This document shows positions 17,259-26,191 of a stretch of 64,000 nt of DNA, one piece after another. Under the pieces are notes generated by a model. That model did not search any database. It saw nothing but the letters and a program-made list of their open reading frames with translations, and had not been told where the DNA came from. The number at the start of each line of letters is the position of its first letter. The first letter of the stretch is position 1. The translations under genes were made by a program, and so were the position numbers. Source of the DNA: JABSSA01 sp039984715 (GTDB lineage: Bacteria; Pseudomonadota; Alphaproteobacteria; Rhodobacterales; Rhodobacteraceae); contig JBDWUA010000009.1 in assembly GCA_039984715.1 (NCBI GenBank), forward strand, positions 149,711-213,710, in the 5' to 3' direction.

Positions 17259-20200
17259 GTGACATCTGAATGGCAAAACGTCCTTCGCACCCAATGGGGT
17301 ATTGACGCAGAACTCACCAAACTGCCCGGTGAATACGATCTGAACTTTATGGCGCGCACAACTGACGATGATGGTTTCGTGCTTAAAGTGATGCGTCCTG
17401 ATTGCACGACGGAATTGGTCGAATTACAAATCGCTGCCCTGCGCCACATCGCGGAACGTGATCCAGAATTGCCGTTTCCGTCTGTCATCCCCACCCTTTC
17501 TGGCGATCAGATGACCCAGCACGCCGATCTGGATGGCAATCCGCGCCTCTTGTGGCTGCTGGAACGTCTGCCGGGACGCAGTTTTGCAGACACGTTGCCT
17601 AAGGCCGCGCCTCTCATCCACGATCTGGGCCGTATCATTGGGGCCAGTGATCTGGCGCTGTCCACCTTCACGGATCCGGCACTGGCACGCGATTTCAAAT
17701 GGGATCTGATGCAGGCGCAATGGATCACGCCCGAGATTGCAGGCTTAACCACCAAACCACGTCAGAAGCTGTTGGAGGATATCGCCACCGCGTTCGACGC
17801 CATCCTCCCTGACTTGCAACGTTTGCCATGCCAAGCGATCCACAACGACGTGAACGACAACAATATACTGGTGGACGGTAAGCTGGCGCAGCCTCTTCGC
17901 ATCTCAGGTCTGATTGATCTGGGGGATATCTGTGCCGCACCACGTATCTGCAATCTGGCAATTGCGGCTGCTTATCTGGTGCTGGATGCACCTGATCCTG
18001 AAAGACGTTTGGCCGCGCTTGTCGCAGGATATCATTCGGCCAATCCTCTCACTCCCGAAGAAATTGATCTGATCTGGCCATTGTTGCAAATGCGTCTGGC
18101 AGTGAGTGTTGTGAATTCAACCTTGATGGCGCAAGAGAACCCCGATGATCCTTATGTCGTTATCTCGCAAGCGCCGGCATGGAAATTCCTTGAGGAAACA
18201 TCAATTGATCCAGGCCTGCTGCGCGCCCGCTTGCGCACGGCCTGCGGGTTGCCCGTCACAGACGCGGCGCCACGTATCTTGGCGTTCCTTGACAGAGAAC
18301 GTATGAATTTTGCCCCCCTTATGGGGGTTGATCTGGGCGATGCTCCGATGGGGTCTTTGTCTGTGGAAAACTCGGTTTGGCCTCAGAACCCTTTTCATCT
18401 GGGTCGGAATGAGGCCGCACGGATTGGCGAGGAATACGAACAAGCTGGTCAGATTTGGTTGGGCTATTACTTTGAACCGCGTCTGATCTATGCAGAACCA
18501 GCCTTTCGCAACGGTCCATGGTTGGCCTCAGATCGGCGCACGGTCCATTTGGCTGTAGATGCTTTTGCACCTGCCGGTACGCCGATTTACGCGCCAATGG
18601 ATGCGACGGTGCATGTGATTGAAAACCGGACTGGCCACCTTGATTACGGTGGCGTGGTGATCTTGGCGCATGACACGCCCGAGGGAGATCGGTTTTATAC
18701 ACTCTATGGGCATCTTAACCCTGATGTTTGCGAGAAGTTGAAGCCGGGTCAAACGATCACGAAGGGCACTGCCTTTTGCAAACTGGGAACGCCAGACCAG
18801 AATGGTGGCTGGGCACCGCATATCCATTTCCAGATCGCGTTGACACTCGACGGGTTGGGCGAGGATTGGCCCGGCGTGGGCGATCCAGATGAAAACGATT
18901 TGTGGCATGCGTTATGCCCCAACCCTGCGGCGATGTTGAACCTGCTAGATGCCAAAACAGCTTATGAGCCAACTGAAAAGGCGAACGTTCTCGCAAAGCG
19001 AAAGACGCATTTTGGTAGCAACCTTACACTGAGTTACAGTGACCCGCTCATGTTGGTACGAGGGTGGCAGCATCACCTGTTTGACGAGTGGGGACGCCCC
19101 TATTTGGATGCTTACAATAATGTGCCACATGTCGGCCACGCACATCCGCGGATCCAAGCGGTTGCGGCGGATCAGCTTAAGCGCATGAATTCAAACACCC
19201 GCTATCTGCATCCTGCTCAGACCGCCTTTGCCGACAAGCTGCTGTCAAAGTTACCCGATTGTTTTGAAGTTTGTTTCTTTGTGAACTCCGGCTCAGAAGC
19301 GAATGAATTGGCCTTGCGGTTGGCCCGCGCGCATACTGGCGCAAAGGGAATGGTCACGCCTGATCACGGTTATCACGGCAACACGACCGGTGCGATTGAT
19401 CTGTCAGCTTATAAGTTCAACGCCAAGGGCGGCGTAGGGCCATCAGATTGGGTTGAATTGGTTGAGGTCGCAGATGACTATCGCGGCAATTTTGGACGAG
19501 CCGATCCAGAACGCGCACGCAAATTCGCTGATCTCGTTGATGGCGCGATTGAGCGTTTGGTAACCAAAGATATCGACGTGGCAGGTTTCATCGCTGAGAC
19601 GTTTCCCTCAGTCGGTGGTCAAATCATCCCGCCAACCGGTTACCTGCAAGCGGTCTATGCTAAAATTCGCGCGGCGGGTGGAGTGTGTATTGCCGACGAG
19701 GTGCAAACGGGCCTTGGACGGTTGGGGGATTACTATTTCGGGTTCGAGCAGCAAGAAGTCGTGCCTGATATCGTCGTATTGGGCAAACCATTGGGCAACG
19801 GTCATCCCATGGGTGCGTTGGTTACCACGCGCGCCATTGCCGACAGTTTTGCCAAAGGGCCTGAATTTTTCTCGACCTTCGGGGGGTCCACCTTGTCGTG
19901 TCGGATCGGCAAAGAGGTTCTGGACATCGTTGACGACGAAAACTTGCAAGCCAATGCCAAGCAACAAGGTGACCGATTGTTAAGCGGATTACGGGCTTTG
20001 CAAGACAAGCATGATTGCATTGGCGACGTGCGCGGTATCGGTCTGTTTATTGGTGTGGATTTGGTCTCCGACCGAACCAGAAAAACAGAGGCGACCACCC
20101 TTGCCACTCACGTTAAAAACCGCATGCGAGACAAACGTATTCTACTGGGAACCGAAGGGCCAAAGGACAACATTCTGAAAATCCGCCCGCCCCTCACCAT

Positions 20201-20264
20201 TCAGCCGGACGATGTGGATATGATTATCACCACATTGGATGAAATCTTGGACGAGCGGTTCTAA
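17259..20264 (+). CDS. Kinase–M23–class III aminotransferase three-domain fusion
   Basis: The 1001-residue protein has three domains. Residues 1-330 form an APH/hydroxylysine-kinase-like domain with the catalytic loop HNDVNDNN at 195-202 and the metal-binding LIDLGD around 218-223. Residues 420-550 form an M23/LytM-like domain with metal ligands H430 and D434 and HIH at 521-523. Residues 590-1001 form a class III aminotransferase with the cofactor-binding ADEVQTGLGR near 813 and the Schiff-base lysine K843 in LGKPLGNGHP. The human relatives are 5-hydroxylysine kinase and the ethanolamine-phosphate and phosphohydroxylysine phospho-lyases, so this enzyme may phosphorylate a hydroxy-amine and then eliminate phosphate. 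No signal peptide is present, so the intact M23 motif is puzzling. The start is GTG. Confidence 0.85.
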   Translation: MTSEWQNVLRTQWGIDAELTKLPGEYDLNFMARTTDDDGFVLKVMRPDCTTELVELQIAALRHIAERDPELPFPSVIPTLSGDQMTQHADLDGNPRLLWLLERLPGRSFADTLPKAAPLIHDLGRIIGASDLALSTFTDPALARDFKWDLMQAQWITPEIAGLTTKPRQKLLEDIATAFDAILPDLQRLPCQAIHNDVNDNNILVDGKLAQPLRISGLIDLGDICAAPRICNLAIAAAYLVLDAPDPERRLAALVAGYHSANPLTPEEIDLIWPLLQMRLAVSVVNSTLMAQENPDDPYVVISQAPAWKFLEETSIDPGLLRARLRTACGLPVTDAAPRILAFLDRERMNFAPLMGVDLGDAPMGSLSVENSVWPQNPFHLGRNEAARIGEEYEQAGQIWLGYYFEPRLIYAEPAFRNGPWLASDRRTVHLAVDAFAPAGTPIYAPMDATVHVIENRTGHLDYGGVVILAHDTPEGDRFYTLYGHLNPDVCEKLKPGQTITKGTAFCKLGTPDQNGGWAPHIHFQIALTLDGLGEDWPGVGDPDENDLWHALCPNPAAMLNLLDAKTAYEPTEKANVLAKRKTHFGSNLTLSYSDPLMLVRGWQHHLFDEWGRPYLDAYNNVPHVGHAHPRIQAVAADQLKRMNSNTRYLHPAQTAFADKLLSKLPDCFEVCFFVNSGSEANELALRLARAHTGAKGMVTPDHGYHGNTTGAIDLSAYKFNAKGGVGPSDWVELVEVADDYRGNFGRADPERARKFADLVDGAIERLVTKDIDVAGFIAETFPSVGGQIIPPTGYLQAVYAKIRAAGGVCIADEVQTGLGRLGDYYFGFEQQEVVPDIVVLGKPLGNGHPMGALVTTRAIADSFAKGPEFFSTFGGSTLSCRIGKEVLDIVDDENLQANAKQQGDRLLSGLRALQDKHDCIGDVRGIGLFIGVDLVSDRTRKTEATTLATHVKNRMRDKRILLGTEGPKDNILKIRPPLTIQPDDVDMIITTLDEILDERF

Positions 20265-20276
20265 GAAAGGGTGTCG

Positions 20277-21236
20277 ATGTTAGCTCTAGATAAACCAAAG
20301 ATCATGGCGTTGTTTGATTTCGACGCGGCCGTCCGCAGCATTCAAGATGCCTATATTGCCTCTGCCATTGGTAACGTTCAGACGGGCGACGTGGTGCATC
20401 TAGCCTTTCCTGAAGCGAATGGAGATTGTCATGTCAAATCAGGCCATATCGCAGGCACGGCCATTTATGTGATCAAGATCGCCTCTGGCTTTTACGACAA
20501 TCCTTCCATGGGATTGGCCTCTTCCAATGGCATGATGCTGGCATTTTCTGCAATGACTGGCGAACCCCTCGCCATTTTGTGCGACGAAGGGTGGCTGACG
20601 GATATGCGCACGGCAATCGGCGGCGCCTTGGCGACCCGCGCTTTGGCGCGTGCCGATGCGACACATGTGTTGATCATCGGCGCGGGTATTCAAGCGCGGC
20701 TTCAGGCGACATGCCTTGCGAAATTGATGCCAGAGCGGGCGTTGACGTTTCACATCTGGGCGCGCGATCCATCTGCTGCCCACACATTGGGCGCAGAGTT
20801 GGCAGAGTCCGGACACACCGCATGTGTAACATTGGATTTGGATGCAGCCATCAGCGTTGCGGACATCATCATCACAACGACACCCGCAACCGAGCCACTG
20901 TTTGCAAGCGGATTGGTCCGCGCAGGCACACATGTGACAGCAATTGGTGCTGATAGCCCGGGTAAACAGGAACTCCCTTCCGATTTGGTTATCACGGCAT
21001 CGCTGCGCGTGTGCGATATGGTACGCCAGTCCCTGAACCACGGAGAATTCCAAACCGCCAGCCGCGCTGATGCAGCGTTGGAGGTGACTGAATTGGGTGA
21101 TGTTCTGTCAGGTGCGCATATTGGGCGAACCTCAGACACTGACATTACTGTGGTGGACTTAACCGGAATAGCCGCGCAGGACATCGCCATCACGCAAACA
21201 ATCCTCGACGCCGCCGCGTCTGCCGATCTCAAATAA
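20277..21236 (+). CDS. Ornithine cyclodeaminase / mu-crystallin family protein (second copy)
   Basis: The 319-residue protein has the NAD-binding segment LIIGAGIQARLQATCL and the DEGWLTDMRTAIGGALATRAL stretch typical of the family. It is adjacent to a threonine-dehydratase-like gene, a pairing seen in hydroxyectoine utilisation (EutC with EutB) and in the beta-hydroxyaspartate cycle (BhcD with BhcB). No other genes of those pathways are present. The ATG at 20277 is used because GAAAGG lies 6 nt upstream; a GTG at 20271 is too close to it. Confidence 0.83.
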   Translation: MLALDKPKIMALFDFDAAVRSIQDAYIASAIGNVQTGDVVHLAFPEANGDCHVKSGHIAGTAIYVIKIASGFYDNPSMGLASSNGMMLAFSAMTGEPLAILCDEGWLTDMRTAIGGALATRALARADATHVLIIGAGIQARLQATCLAKLMPERALTFHIWARDPSAAHTLGAELAESGHTACVTLDLDAAISVADIIITTTPATEPLFASGLVRAGTHVTAIGADSPGKQELPSDLVITASLRVCDMVRQSLNHGEFQTASRADAALEVTELGDVLSGAHIGRTSDTDITVVDLTGIAAQDIAITQTILDAAASADLK

Positions 21237-21246
21237 AGGGCTTACC

Positions 21247-22215
21247 ATGACAACTTCTCCCGCCGTTCTGGAACAAGCAGCCCTGTCGGTTGCCGCACAC
21301 CGTCGCATCAAACATTTGCTGAATTTGACTCCGTGCATCCAATCGCGCCTTTCCTTTTCGGACGACACCGGTCTGATGTACAAAGCCGAGAATTTCCAGA
21401 AAACCGGATCGTTCAAATTTCGCGGAGCGGTGTCCAAACTAACGTCGCTCTCGACCGAAGTGCCCGCAATCACGGCCTCGTCTGGCAATCATGGATTGGC
21501 GCTTGCCACTGCTGCGCAGATGACCGGTCATGATCTGACGGTGGTTTTACCCGAAACTGTTGCGCGCGAAAAACTATCGCGGATCAAGGCCCTTGGGGTT
21601 GAGACCATTCTGCATTCAAACGATTCCGGTTTGGCCGAGCAGCACGCACAAAAGCTGGCTGACAAGCAGGGCAAAATCTATGTCTCGCCCTACAACGACC
21701 CCCAAGTCATTGCCGGACAAGGCACGATTGCGCTGGAATTGTTGGAACAGCTACCGCGTCTTGATGTTGTTTACGTGTCGATTGGCGGCGGCGGCTTGAT
21801 ATCGGGTATTGGCGCAGTTCTGAAAGCGTTTTCGCCAACCACCCGCCTTGTCGGTGTGAGCGCTGTTAATTCAATGGCTTTGGCTGCCAGCATTCGCGCT
21901 GGTCACAACGTTGAAGTCACACATAGCGATACATTGGCAGACGGTTGCGCGGGTGGTGTGGACGAAGACTCTATCACATTGCCACTGGGCAGCGAAGTCA
22001 TTGACGCGTTGATCGATTGTTCCGAGGATCAGATCGCCGATGGTATCCGCCACATGGCTTGGACGGAAAAAATGCTGGTCGAAGGGTCTGCCGGATTGGC
22101 CCAAGCAGCCTGGGATTTGGATGCACACAACCGCACCGGCAAGGTTAGTGCCGTGATCCTATGCGGCGCGAATTTTGACCGTGACGTCATCGCACCGGTT
22201 ATCGGAACCGCGTGA
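21247..22215 (+). CDS. Threonine dehydratase-like PLP enzyme (EutB/serine racemase group)
   Basis: This 322-residue fold-type II enzyme has the cofactor lysine K57 in KTGSFKFRGA, the substrate loop SSGNHGLALA and the phosphate-binding loop GGGGLISGIG. It lacks the C-terminal regulatory domain of biosynthetic threonine deaminase, which places it with catabolic dehydratases, serine/aspartate racemases, EutB and hydroxyaspartate dehydratases. It is the last gene of the operon, 10 nt after the cyclodeaminase-like gene. It likely dehydrates or deaminates a beta-hydroxy amino acid. Confidence 0.85.
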   Translation: MTTSPAVLEQAALSVAAHRRIKHLLNLTPCIQSRLSFSDDTGLMYKAENFQKTGSFKFRGAVSKLTSLSTEVPAITASSGNHGLALATAAQMTGHDLTVVLPETVAREKLSRIKALGVETILHSNDSGLAEQHAQKLADKQGKIYVSPYNDPQVIAGQGTIALELLEQLPRLDVVYVSIGGGGLISGIGAVLKAFSPTTRLVGVSAVNSMALAASIRAGHNVEVTHSDTLADGCAGGVDEDSITLPLGSEVIDALIDCSEDQIADGIRHMAWTEKMLVEGSAGLAQAAWDLDAHNRTGKVSAVILCGANFDRDVIAPVIGTA

Positions 22216-22230
22216 TGATCACGCTGGAGC

Positions 22231-22419
22231 TCACTCCGGCAGATTTTTCGATTCAATGATTTTCAAATGAGGTTCTAAGCCGACGTTCAAACCCGCCGTT
22301 GCCATCTCAATCAGTGACATTTCTTCGCGTTTATGATGTTCGGCAATGGAGCGTATTAGCGCGTGTATTAGAACGGCAAAGGCAAAAGCGTTTCGGTCCC
22401 GTGTTGCCCGCTTGACCTA
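22231..22419 (-). pseudogene. C-terminal remnant, possibly of a TetR-type regulator
   Basis: On the minus strand a frame open from a stop at 22419 to a stop at 22231 encodes about 60 residues. It contains NAFAFAVLIHALIRSIAEHH and MATAGLNVGLEPHL, which look like the last helices of a TetR-family ligand domain. No DNA-binding N-terminus is found upstream. This is most likely the remnant of a deleted gene. Confidence 0.35.
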
Positions 22420-22458
22420 TTTTACTGGACCCTCAGTGAGAACCAGTAACGGCCAGCA

Positions 22459-22929
22459 CTACAAAACCGTGAGATCAATCTCAGCCAAGTCCACGTCGTT
22501 TGTGTTCGCCTCGACCAAAGCCACCTTTAGGGGGACGCCAGTATCGCGGTGATTAAGCGCGATAGCGGGTTGCCCATCTTTCAGGTGCTTGTCGCCCCAC
22601 TGCATAAGTGCAAAGATTGTCAGGCTCAGTTCCCGCCCTTTTGCTGTCAGCACGTAACCGGGACGCGCCCGCGCGCCCTCAACCTGGTACTGCTTTTTTT
22701 CCAGAATTTGGTTCTCTACGAGGTGCTTGAGCCGTGCGGTCAAAACGGATCGCGGAATGCCTATATCTTCGCGAATGTCATCAAAGCGTTTCACGCCATA
22801 AAACGCCTCACGGATGATCAACATGGTCCACTTTTCCAAAAGCAGTTCCGAAGCCAATGCCATGCCACAATCACACTTCGCCACGGGGGCAAGGCGTTTC
22901 GTCAGTTTTGATTCACCTGAGTTTGACAA
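22459..22929 (-). CDS. HxlR family transcriptional regulator
   Basis: The 156-residue winged-helix regulator matches the HxlR/MarR-like family: CGMALASELLLEKWTMLIIRE, then RFDDIREDIGIPRSVLTARLKHLVE and YVLTAKGREL. It carries a C-terminal extension of about 45 residues beyond the common core. It is divergent from the small membrane protein and GFA genes with 69 nt between, so it probably controls them. HxlR members often respond to aldehydes, quinones or disulfide stress, which agrees with a GFA enzyme next door. Confidence 0.9.
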   Translation of the reverse strand: MSNSGESKLTKRLAPVAKCDCGMALASELLLEKWTMLIIREAFYGVKRFDDIREDIGIPRSVLTARLKHLVENQILEKKQYQVEGARARPGYVLTAKGRELSLTIFALMQWGDKHLKDGQPAIALNHRDTGVPLKVALVEANTNDVDLAEIDLTVL

Positions 22930-22998
22930 AAGGTTTCAGCCTCGCTACTGATGTGTGAGTTCGAAAATCATACTTAGCAAATAGCAAAAGGATTTCAA

Positions 22999-23385
22999 AT
23001 GCCCTTTGTTTCAATCTTGATCGTTCTGAAAATCGTAGTGACGCTGGTATTAGTGGCGTTACCCTTTTTGGTTCTGCCCGTGGAGAGGTTGAACAAAGCC
23101 ACGGGGGTTTCTGCCTCGAACACCACGTTTTACCGTCTGTACGGGGTGGCGGTATTGGCGCTGCTGATTGGCTATGCAGGGGCCTTCCCCTTGTTGCGAC
23201 AAGGCACCTTTCCTTGGGCCGTCGTGTTCATGGGAATTTTGTCAAACACAGGCGCAACATTCGTTCTGATCAAGGGCGGATCATTGGCGTGCAAGCGAGG
23301 GTTCGTGATGACCTATGGGGCCATCGCACTTGCCTTAATTTTCTGCGCGGCCTTCCCGCAAATCGCAATGCAGCCCCTTCTATAA
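22999..23385 (+). CDS. Small membrane protein of unknown function
   Basis: The 128-residue product has about four hydrophobic segments (about residues 5-27, 45-65, 70-92 and 102-122) and no other recognisable motif. AAGGA precedes the ATG. It is divergent from the HxlR regulator and lies 24 nt before the GFA gene, so the two are probably cotranscribed. I do not recognise the family. Confidence 0.7.
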   Translation: MPFVSILIVLKIVVTLVLVALPFLVLPVERLNKATGVSASNTTFYRLYGVAVLALLIGYAGAFPLLRQGTFPWAVVFMGILSNTGATFVLIKGGSLACKRGFVMTYGAIALALIFCAAFPQIAMQPLL

Positions 23386-23409
23386 AGAACATTCCAGATT
23401 GGAGTTATC

Positions 23410-23817
23410 ATGAGACAAACTGGCGGTTGCTATTGCGGCGAGTTGAAATACGAAATCACTGGCGCCCCCTTGATGAAGGGTCAATGTCACTGCCGAGAAT
23501 GCCAGTACATCGCGGGTGGTGGCCCGCAATATTATATGGCGATCAGGTCTGTAGACTTTCAGTTAATATCGGGTTCGCCCAAGGCCTTTCAACGGCGCGA
23601 TCTAGCCAATGCTGTCACTCGTGAATTCTGCAAAAACTGCGGCACGCACATCGTGACTCGCAGGTCGGATTTTGAGGGTGTGCTTTTGAAAGTTGGCACG
23701 CTGGATCATCCCGCTGAATTCCGTGCGCCTCGTGTTGCGATCTTTACGAAAGACGCCCAACCGTTCCATCATATCCCGACGGAGCTGACCTGTTTTGAAG
23801 GCCTGCCTGACATGTAG
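23410..23817 (+). CDS. GFA family protein (glutathione-dependent formaldehyde-activating-like)
   Basis: This 135-residue protein carries the cysteine pattern of the GFA/CENP-V family, which binds zinc: C7 and C9 in GGCYCGELKY, C26, C28 and C31 in CHCRECQ, and C74 and C77 in FCKNCGTH. Members may help glutathione react with formaldehyde, but many have unproven functions. It follows the small membrane protein gene under probable HxlR control. Confidence 0.88.
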   Translation: MRQTGGCYCGELKYEITGAPLMKGQCHCRECQYIAGGGPQYYMAIRSVDFQLISGSPKAFQRRDLANAVTREFCKNCGTHIVTRRSDFEGVLLKVGTLDHPAEFRAPRVAIFTKDAQPFHHIPTELTCFEGLPDM

Positions 23818-23839
23818 ACCAAGAACGAGGGTTCCATAC

Positions 23840-24166
23840 ACGATTCAGTTTCGAACTAATCTTGCGCTTGCTTTGGCTGCAAATGTTGGGCGAACAGAAG
23901 TTGTAAAAACTCTTCTCAATGCTGGTGTCGATCCAAATCGATACAATCCACCCGGCGGTCACAGCCATTGTACCTCCTTGCATTCTGCCGCCTCCAGTAA
24001 ACAGTTCGATACGATTGCAGATGCCGGTGCTGACCAGAATATCGGAGATATCCACCATAAAATGACTGCTCTGGGATGGACCGAATACCTAGAACACGAC
24101 AATCTCGGCAGATGTTCGATTGGCAAACCCAGCGCGGTTCAGTGCAATCGATGCGCTAGAAATTAA
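23840..24166 (+). pseudogene. Ankyrin-repeat protein remnant
   Basis: The plus-strand frame reads LALALAANVGRTEVVKTLL, NAGVDPNRYNPPGGHSHCTSLH and then ADAGADQNIGDIHHKMTALGW. These are pieces of ankyrin repeats of a familiar bacterial type in which a repeat of about 33 residues should be longer and more regular; part of the second repeat appears deleted. There is no proper start codon or ribosome binding site, and the end overlaps the 3' end of cbbY on the other strand. It is best read as a decayed gene fragment. Confidence 0.5.
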
Positions 24167-24839
24167 GTTCCGGGGGCAATTGGTCTTGGGTTAAATCTGG
24201 CACGACCCAGTCAGCCGCTGAGAAATCTTGAAGGGCGGTGTAAACTGACGGCGTTACGAGGGTGCGCAGGCCTGCCGCGTTCGCAGATCGCAATCCGTTT
24301 ACACTGTCTTCAAACGCAATCGCGTCCGTGGCAGGAAGGCCCAGCCGTTCGAGCGCCAAAAGGAATACATCCGGGGCGGGTTTCTTGGCCGCGACCTCGT
24401 CGCCCGCTGCGACCACATCAAATACGTTGTCGGCCTCACACCCCCAACACGCTTGGCAGAGCGCATCGACATTCGGACGGTTCGTCGTTGTTGCCACGGC
24501 AACCCGTAGCCCTGCCTTGCGCGCTCTTTCAATCAAAGCGGCCACGCCTGGCCGTAACTGAAGGCCGCCACCCGCGAGGATATCGGCATAGATTCCAGTT
24601 TTGACCTTATGCAAAGCGGCGATTTGGTCGTCGCAGGGGGCGACGATGCCTAGGTCATCGCGGTGGCGGCGCATCCGTTCCTTACCGCCGGTGGTTTCCA
24701 ACAGATGGGTATAATGCTCAACGCTCCAATTCCAACAAAGGCCTTCCTTCGCGAAAGTCTGGTTGAACGCTGCACGGTGCGCTTCCTCGGTTTCCGCGAG
24801 AGTGCCATCAACATCAAAGATCAACGCCTGCAGTGTCAT
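24156..24839 (-). CDS. cbbY: CbbY-type HAD phosphatase (xylulose-1,5-bisphosphatase)
   Basis: The 227-residue HAD hydrolase has the catalytic motif DVDGTLAETEEAHR at the N-terminus, a helical cap, KKPAPDVFLLALERLGL and the acidic motif AFEDSVNGLRSA. This matches CbbY, which removes xylulose-1,5-bisphosphate, an inhibitory by-product of RuBisCO. It is the last gene of the large cbb operon and overlaps the stop of the preceding gph gene by 4 nt. Confidence 0.88.
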   Translation of the reverse strand: MTLQALIFDVDGTLAETEEAHRAAFNQTFAKEGLCWNWSVEHYTHLLETTGGKERMRRHRDDLGIVAPCDDQIAALHKVKTGIYADILAGGGLQLRPGVAALIERARKAGLRVAVATTTNRPNVDALCQACWGCEADNVFDVVAAGDEVAAKKPAPDVFLLALERLGLPATDAIAFEDSVNGLRSANAAGLRTLVTPSVYTALQDFSAADWVVPDLTQDQLPPELNF

Positions 24840-25492
24840 GTGGCTTCGGCAATCACAGACGCGACAAGAGCGGGAAGTTTGTCGAAATGGTCAAATGCAT
24901 GGGTGTGGGGCAACTCCGAAATGGGAACTTTGCGGTAGCCTTCGGTAAACAAAAGAAATGGAACTTTCGCGCGCATAGCGGTTTCCGCATCGACGTCACT
25001 GTCACCGACATAAATCACCGGACCTTCACCAAGCGCGTGAAACGCAACGTGAAGGGGGGCAGGATCGGGTTTGCTTACTGGTAGGCTATCGCCGCCGATT
25101 ATCGTTTTGAAATACTTGTCCAATGAAAGGTCAACCAGAACAGCGCCCGTCGGGGCGATTGGCTTGTTTGTGCAAACGCCAAGGGAATGCCCCGCAGCGA
25201 CAAGAGCACTGAGGGCTTCGGGGACGTTGGGATATGTTTCCGTGAGCGTTGTTGCCCCATGGTATCTGGATATGAACGCCGCCAGCAATTCGTCATGCTC
25301 GGCGTCCGAAATGCCACGCGCAGCGCGCATTTTCTGGACAAATACGGCGACGCCGTTGCCGATAAAATCGCGCGCTTGGGCAAGGGTGAACGGATCCAAC
25401 CCTTTCTCTTCCATTAGCGTGTTCGCGATTCCCTGAATATCTGGCGCGCTGTCTATCAGCGTTCCATCAAGGTCAAAAACAATTCGGGCCAT
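24836..25492 (-). CDS. gph: Phosphoglycolate phosphatase
   Basis: This 218-residue HAD hydrolase begins with the catalytic motif FDLDGTLIDSAPDI, continues with a cap domain and ends with SKPDPAPLHVAF and YVGDSDVDAETA, as in Gph/CbbZ. It recycles the 2-phosphoglycolate made by the oxygenase side reaction of RuBisCO. It lies between rpe and cbbY in the operon, so both RuBisCO by-product phosphatases sit together. Confidence 0.92.
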   Translation of the reverse strand: MARIVFDLDGTLIDSAPDIQGIANTLMEEKGLDPFTLAQARDFIGNGVAVFVQKMRAARGISDAEHDELLAAFISRYHGATTLTETYPNVPEALSALVAAGHSLGVCTNKPIAPTGAVLVDLSLDKYFKTIIGGDSLPVSKPDPAPLHVAFHALGEGPVIYVGDSDVDAETAMRAKVPFLLFTEGYRKVPISELPHTHAFDHFDKLPALVASVIAEAT

Positions 25493-25513
25493 GGGACATC
25501 TCGATTTTAATTG

Positions 25514-26191
25514 TTATTTGAAAGAGTTACGGATTGCTCGGATGTTTTCGCCATAGACGGCGGGGTTATCAACAGAACCGCCACGAAAAACGGCAGAGCC
25601 CGCAACTAGGACATCGGCGCCAGCTTTGACGAGTTTGGGCGCAGTTGTCGGGTCAACCCCGCCGTCAATCTGGATATGGACTGGGCGATCTCCGATCAAG
25701 TCGCGCAGGGCGCGGACTTTGGCCGTCATGTCGATGAACTTTTGGCCGCCAAAGCCAGGATTCACTGTCATCACGCAAACCAAATCCGCAAGGTCCAGCA
25801 ATCCCGCCACGCTTTCTGCCGAGGTACCTGGATTCAGCGCCACGCCCGCTTTCATTCCTGCCGCGCGGATCGCTTGCAGGGTGCGGTGGATATGCGGGCC
25901 AGCCTCAACATGGGCGGTCAAAATGTCGGTGCCGGCTTGGGCGTAGGCATCAATCGACGGATCAACCGGCGCGATCATCAGATGTACATCCATCACTGTT
26001 TTGACGTGTTTGCGAAATGCCGCAACAGCCGGAGGACCGAAGGTTAGGTTTGGCACAAAATGATTGTCCATCACGTCCACATGCACCCAATCCGCGCCCT
26101 GATCCTCGATCGCCTGAATCTCGAGCCCGAAATTTGCGAAATCAGCAGACAGAATGGACGGAGCAATTTTCACTGAGCGGTCAAAAGACAT
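25514..26191 (-). CDS. rpe: Ribulose-phosphate 3-epimerase
   Basis: The 225-residue TIM-barrel protein has the family signatures KIAPSILSADFANFG, WVHVDVMDNHFVPNLTFGP and VMTVNPGFGGQKFI. It interconverts xylulose-5-phosphate and ribulose-5-phosphate to regenerate the RuBisCO acceptor. Its start overlaps the 3' end of tpiA by 22 nt in another frame, which suggests coupled translation. Confidence 0.95.
   Translation of the reverse strand: MSFDRSVKIAPSILSADFANFGLEIQAIEDQGADWVHVDVMDNHFVPNLTFGPPAVAAFRKHVKTVMDVHLMIAPVDPSIDAYAQAGTDILTAHVEAGPHIHRTLQAIRAAGMKAGVALNPGTSAESVAGLLDLADLVCVMTVNPGFGGQKFIDMTAKVRALRDLIGDRPVHIQIDGGVDPTTAPKLVKAGADVLVAGSAVFRGGSVDNPAVYGENIRAIRNSFK

Noticed and set aside
20277..22215. 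Pair of cyclodeaminase-like and dehydratase-like genes as hydroxyectoine (EutBC) or beta-hydroxyaspartate cycle (BhcBD) genes
   Set aside because: The other genes of either pathway (ectoine hydrolase and deacetylase, or hydroxyaspartate aldolase and its aminotransferase) are absent, so only the family level is called.
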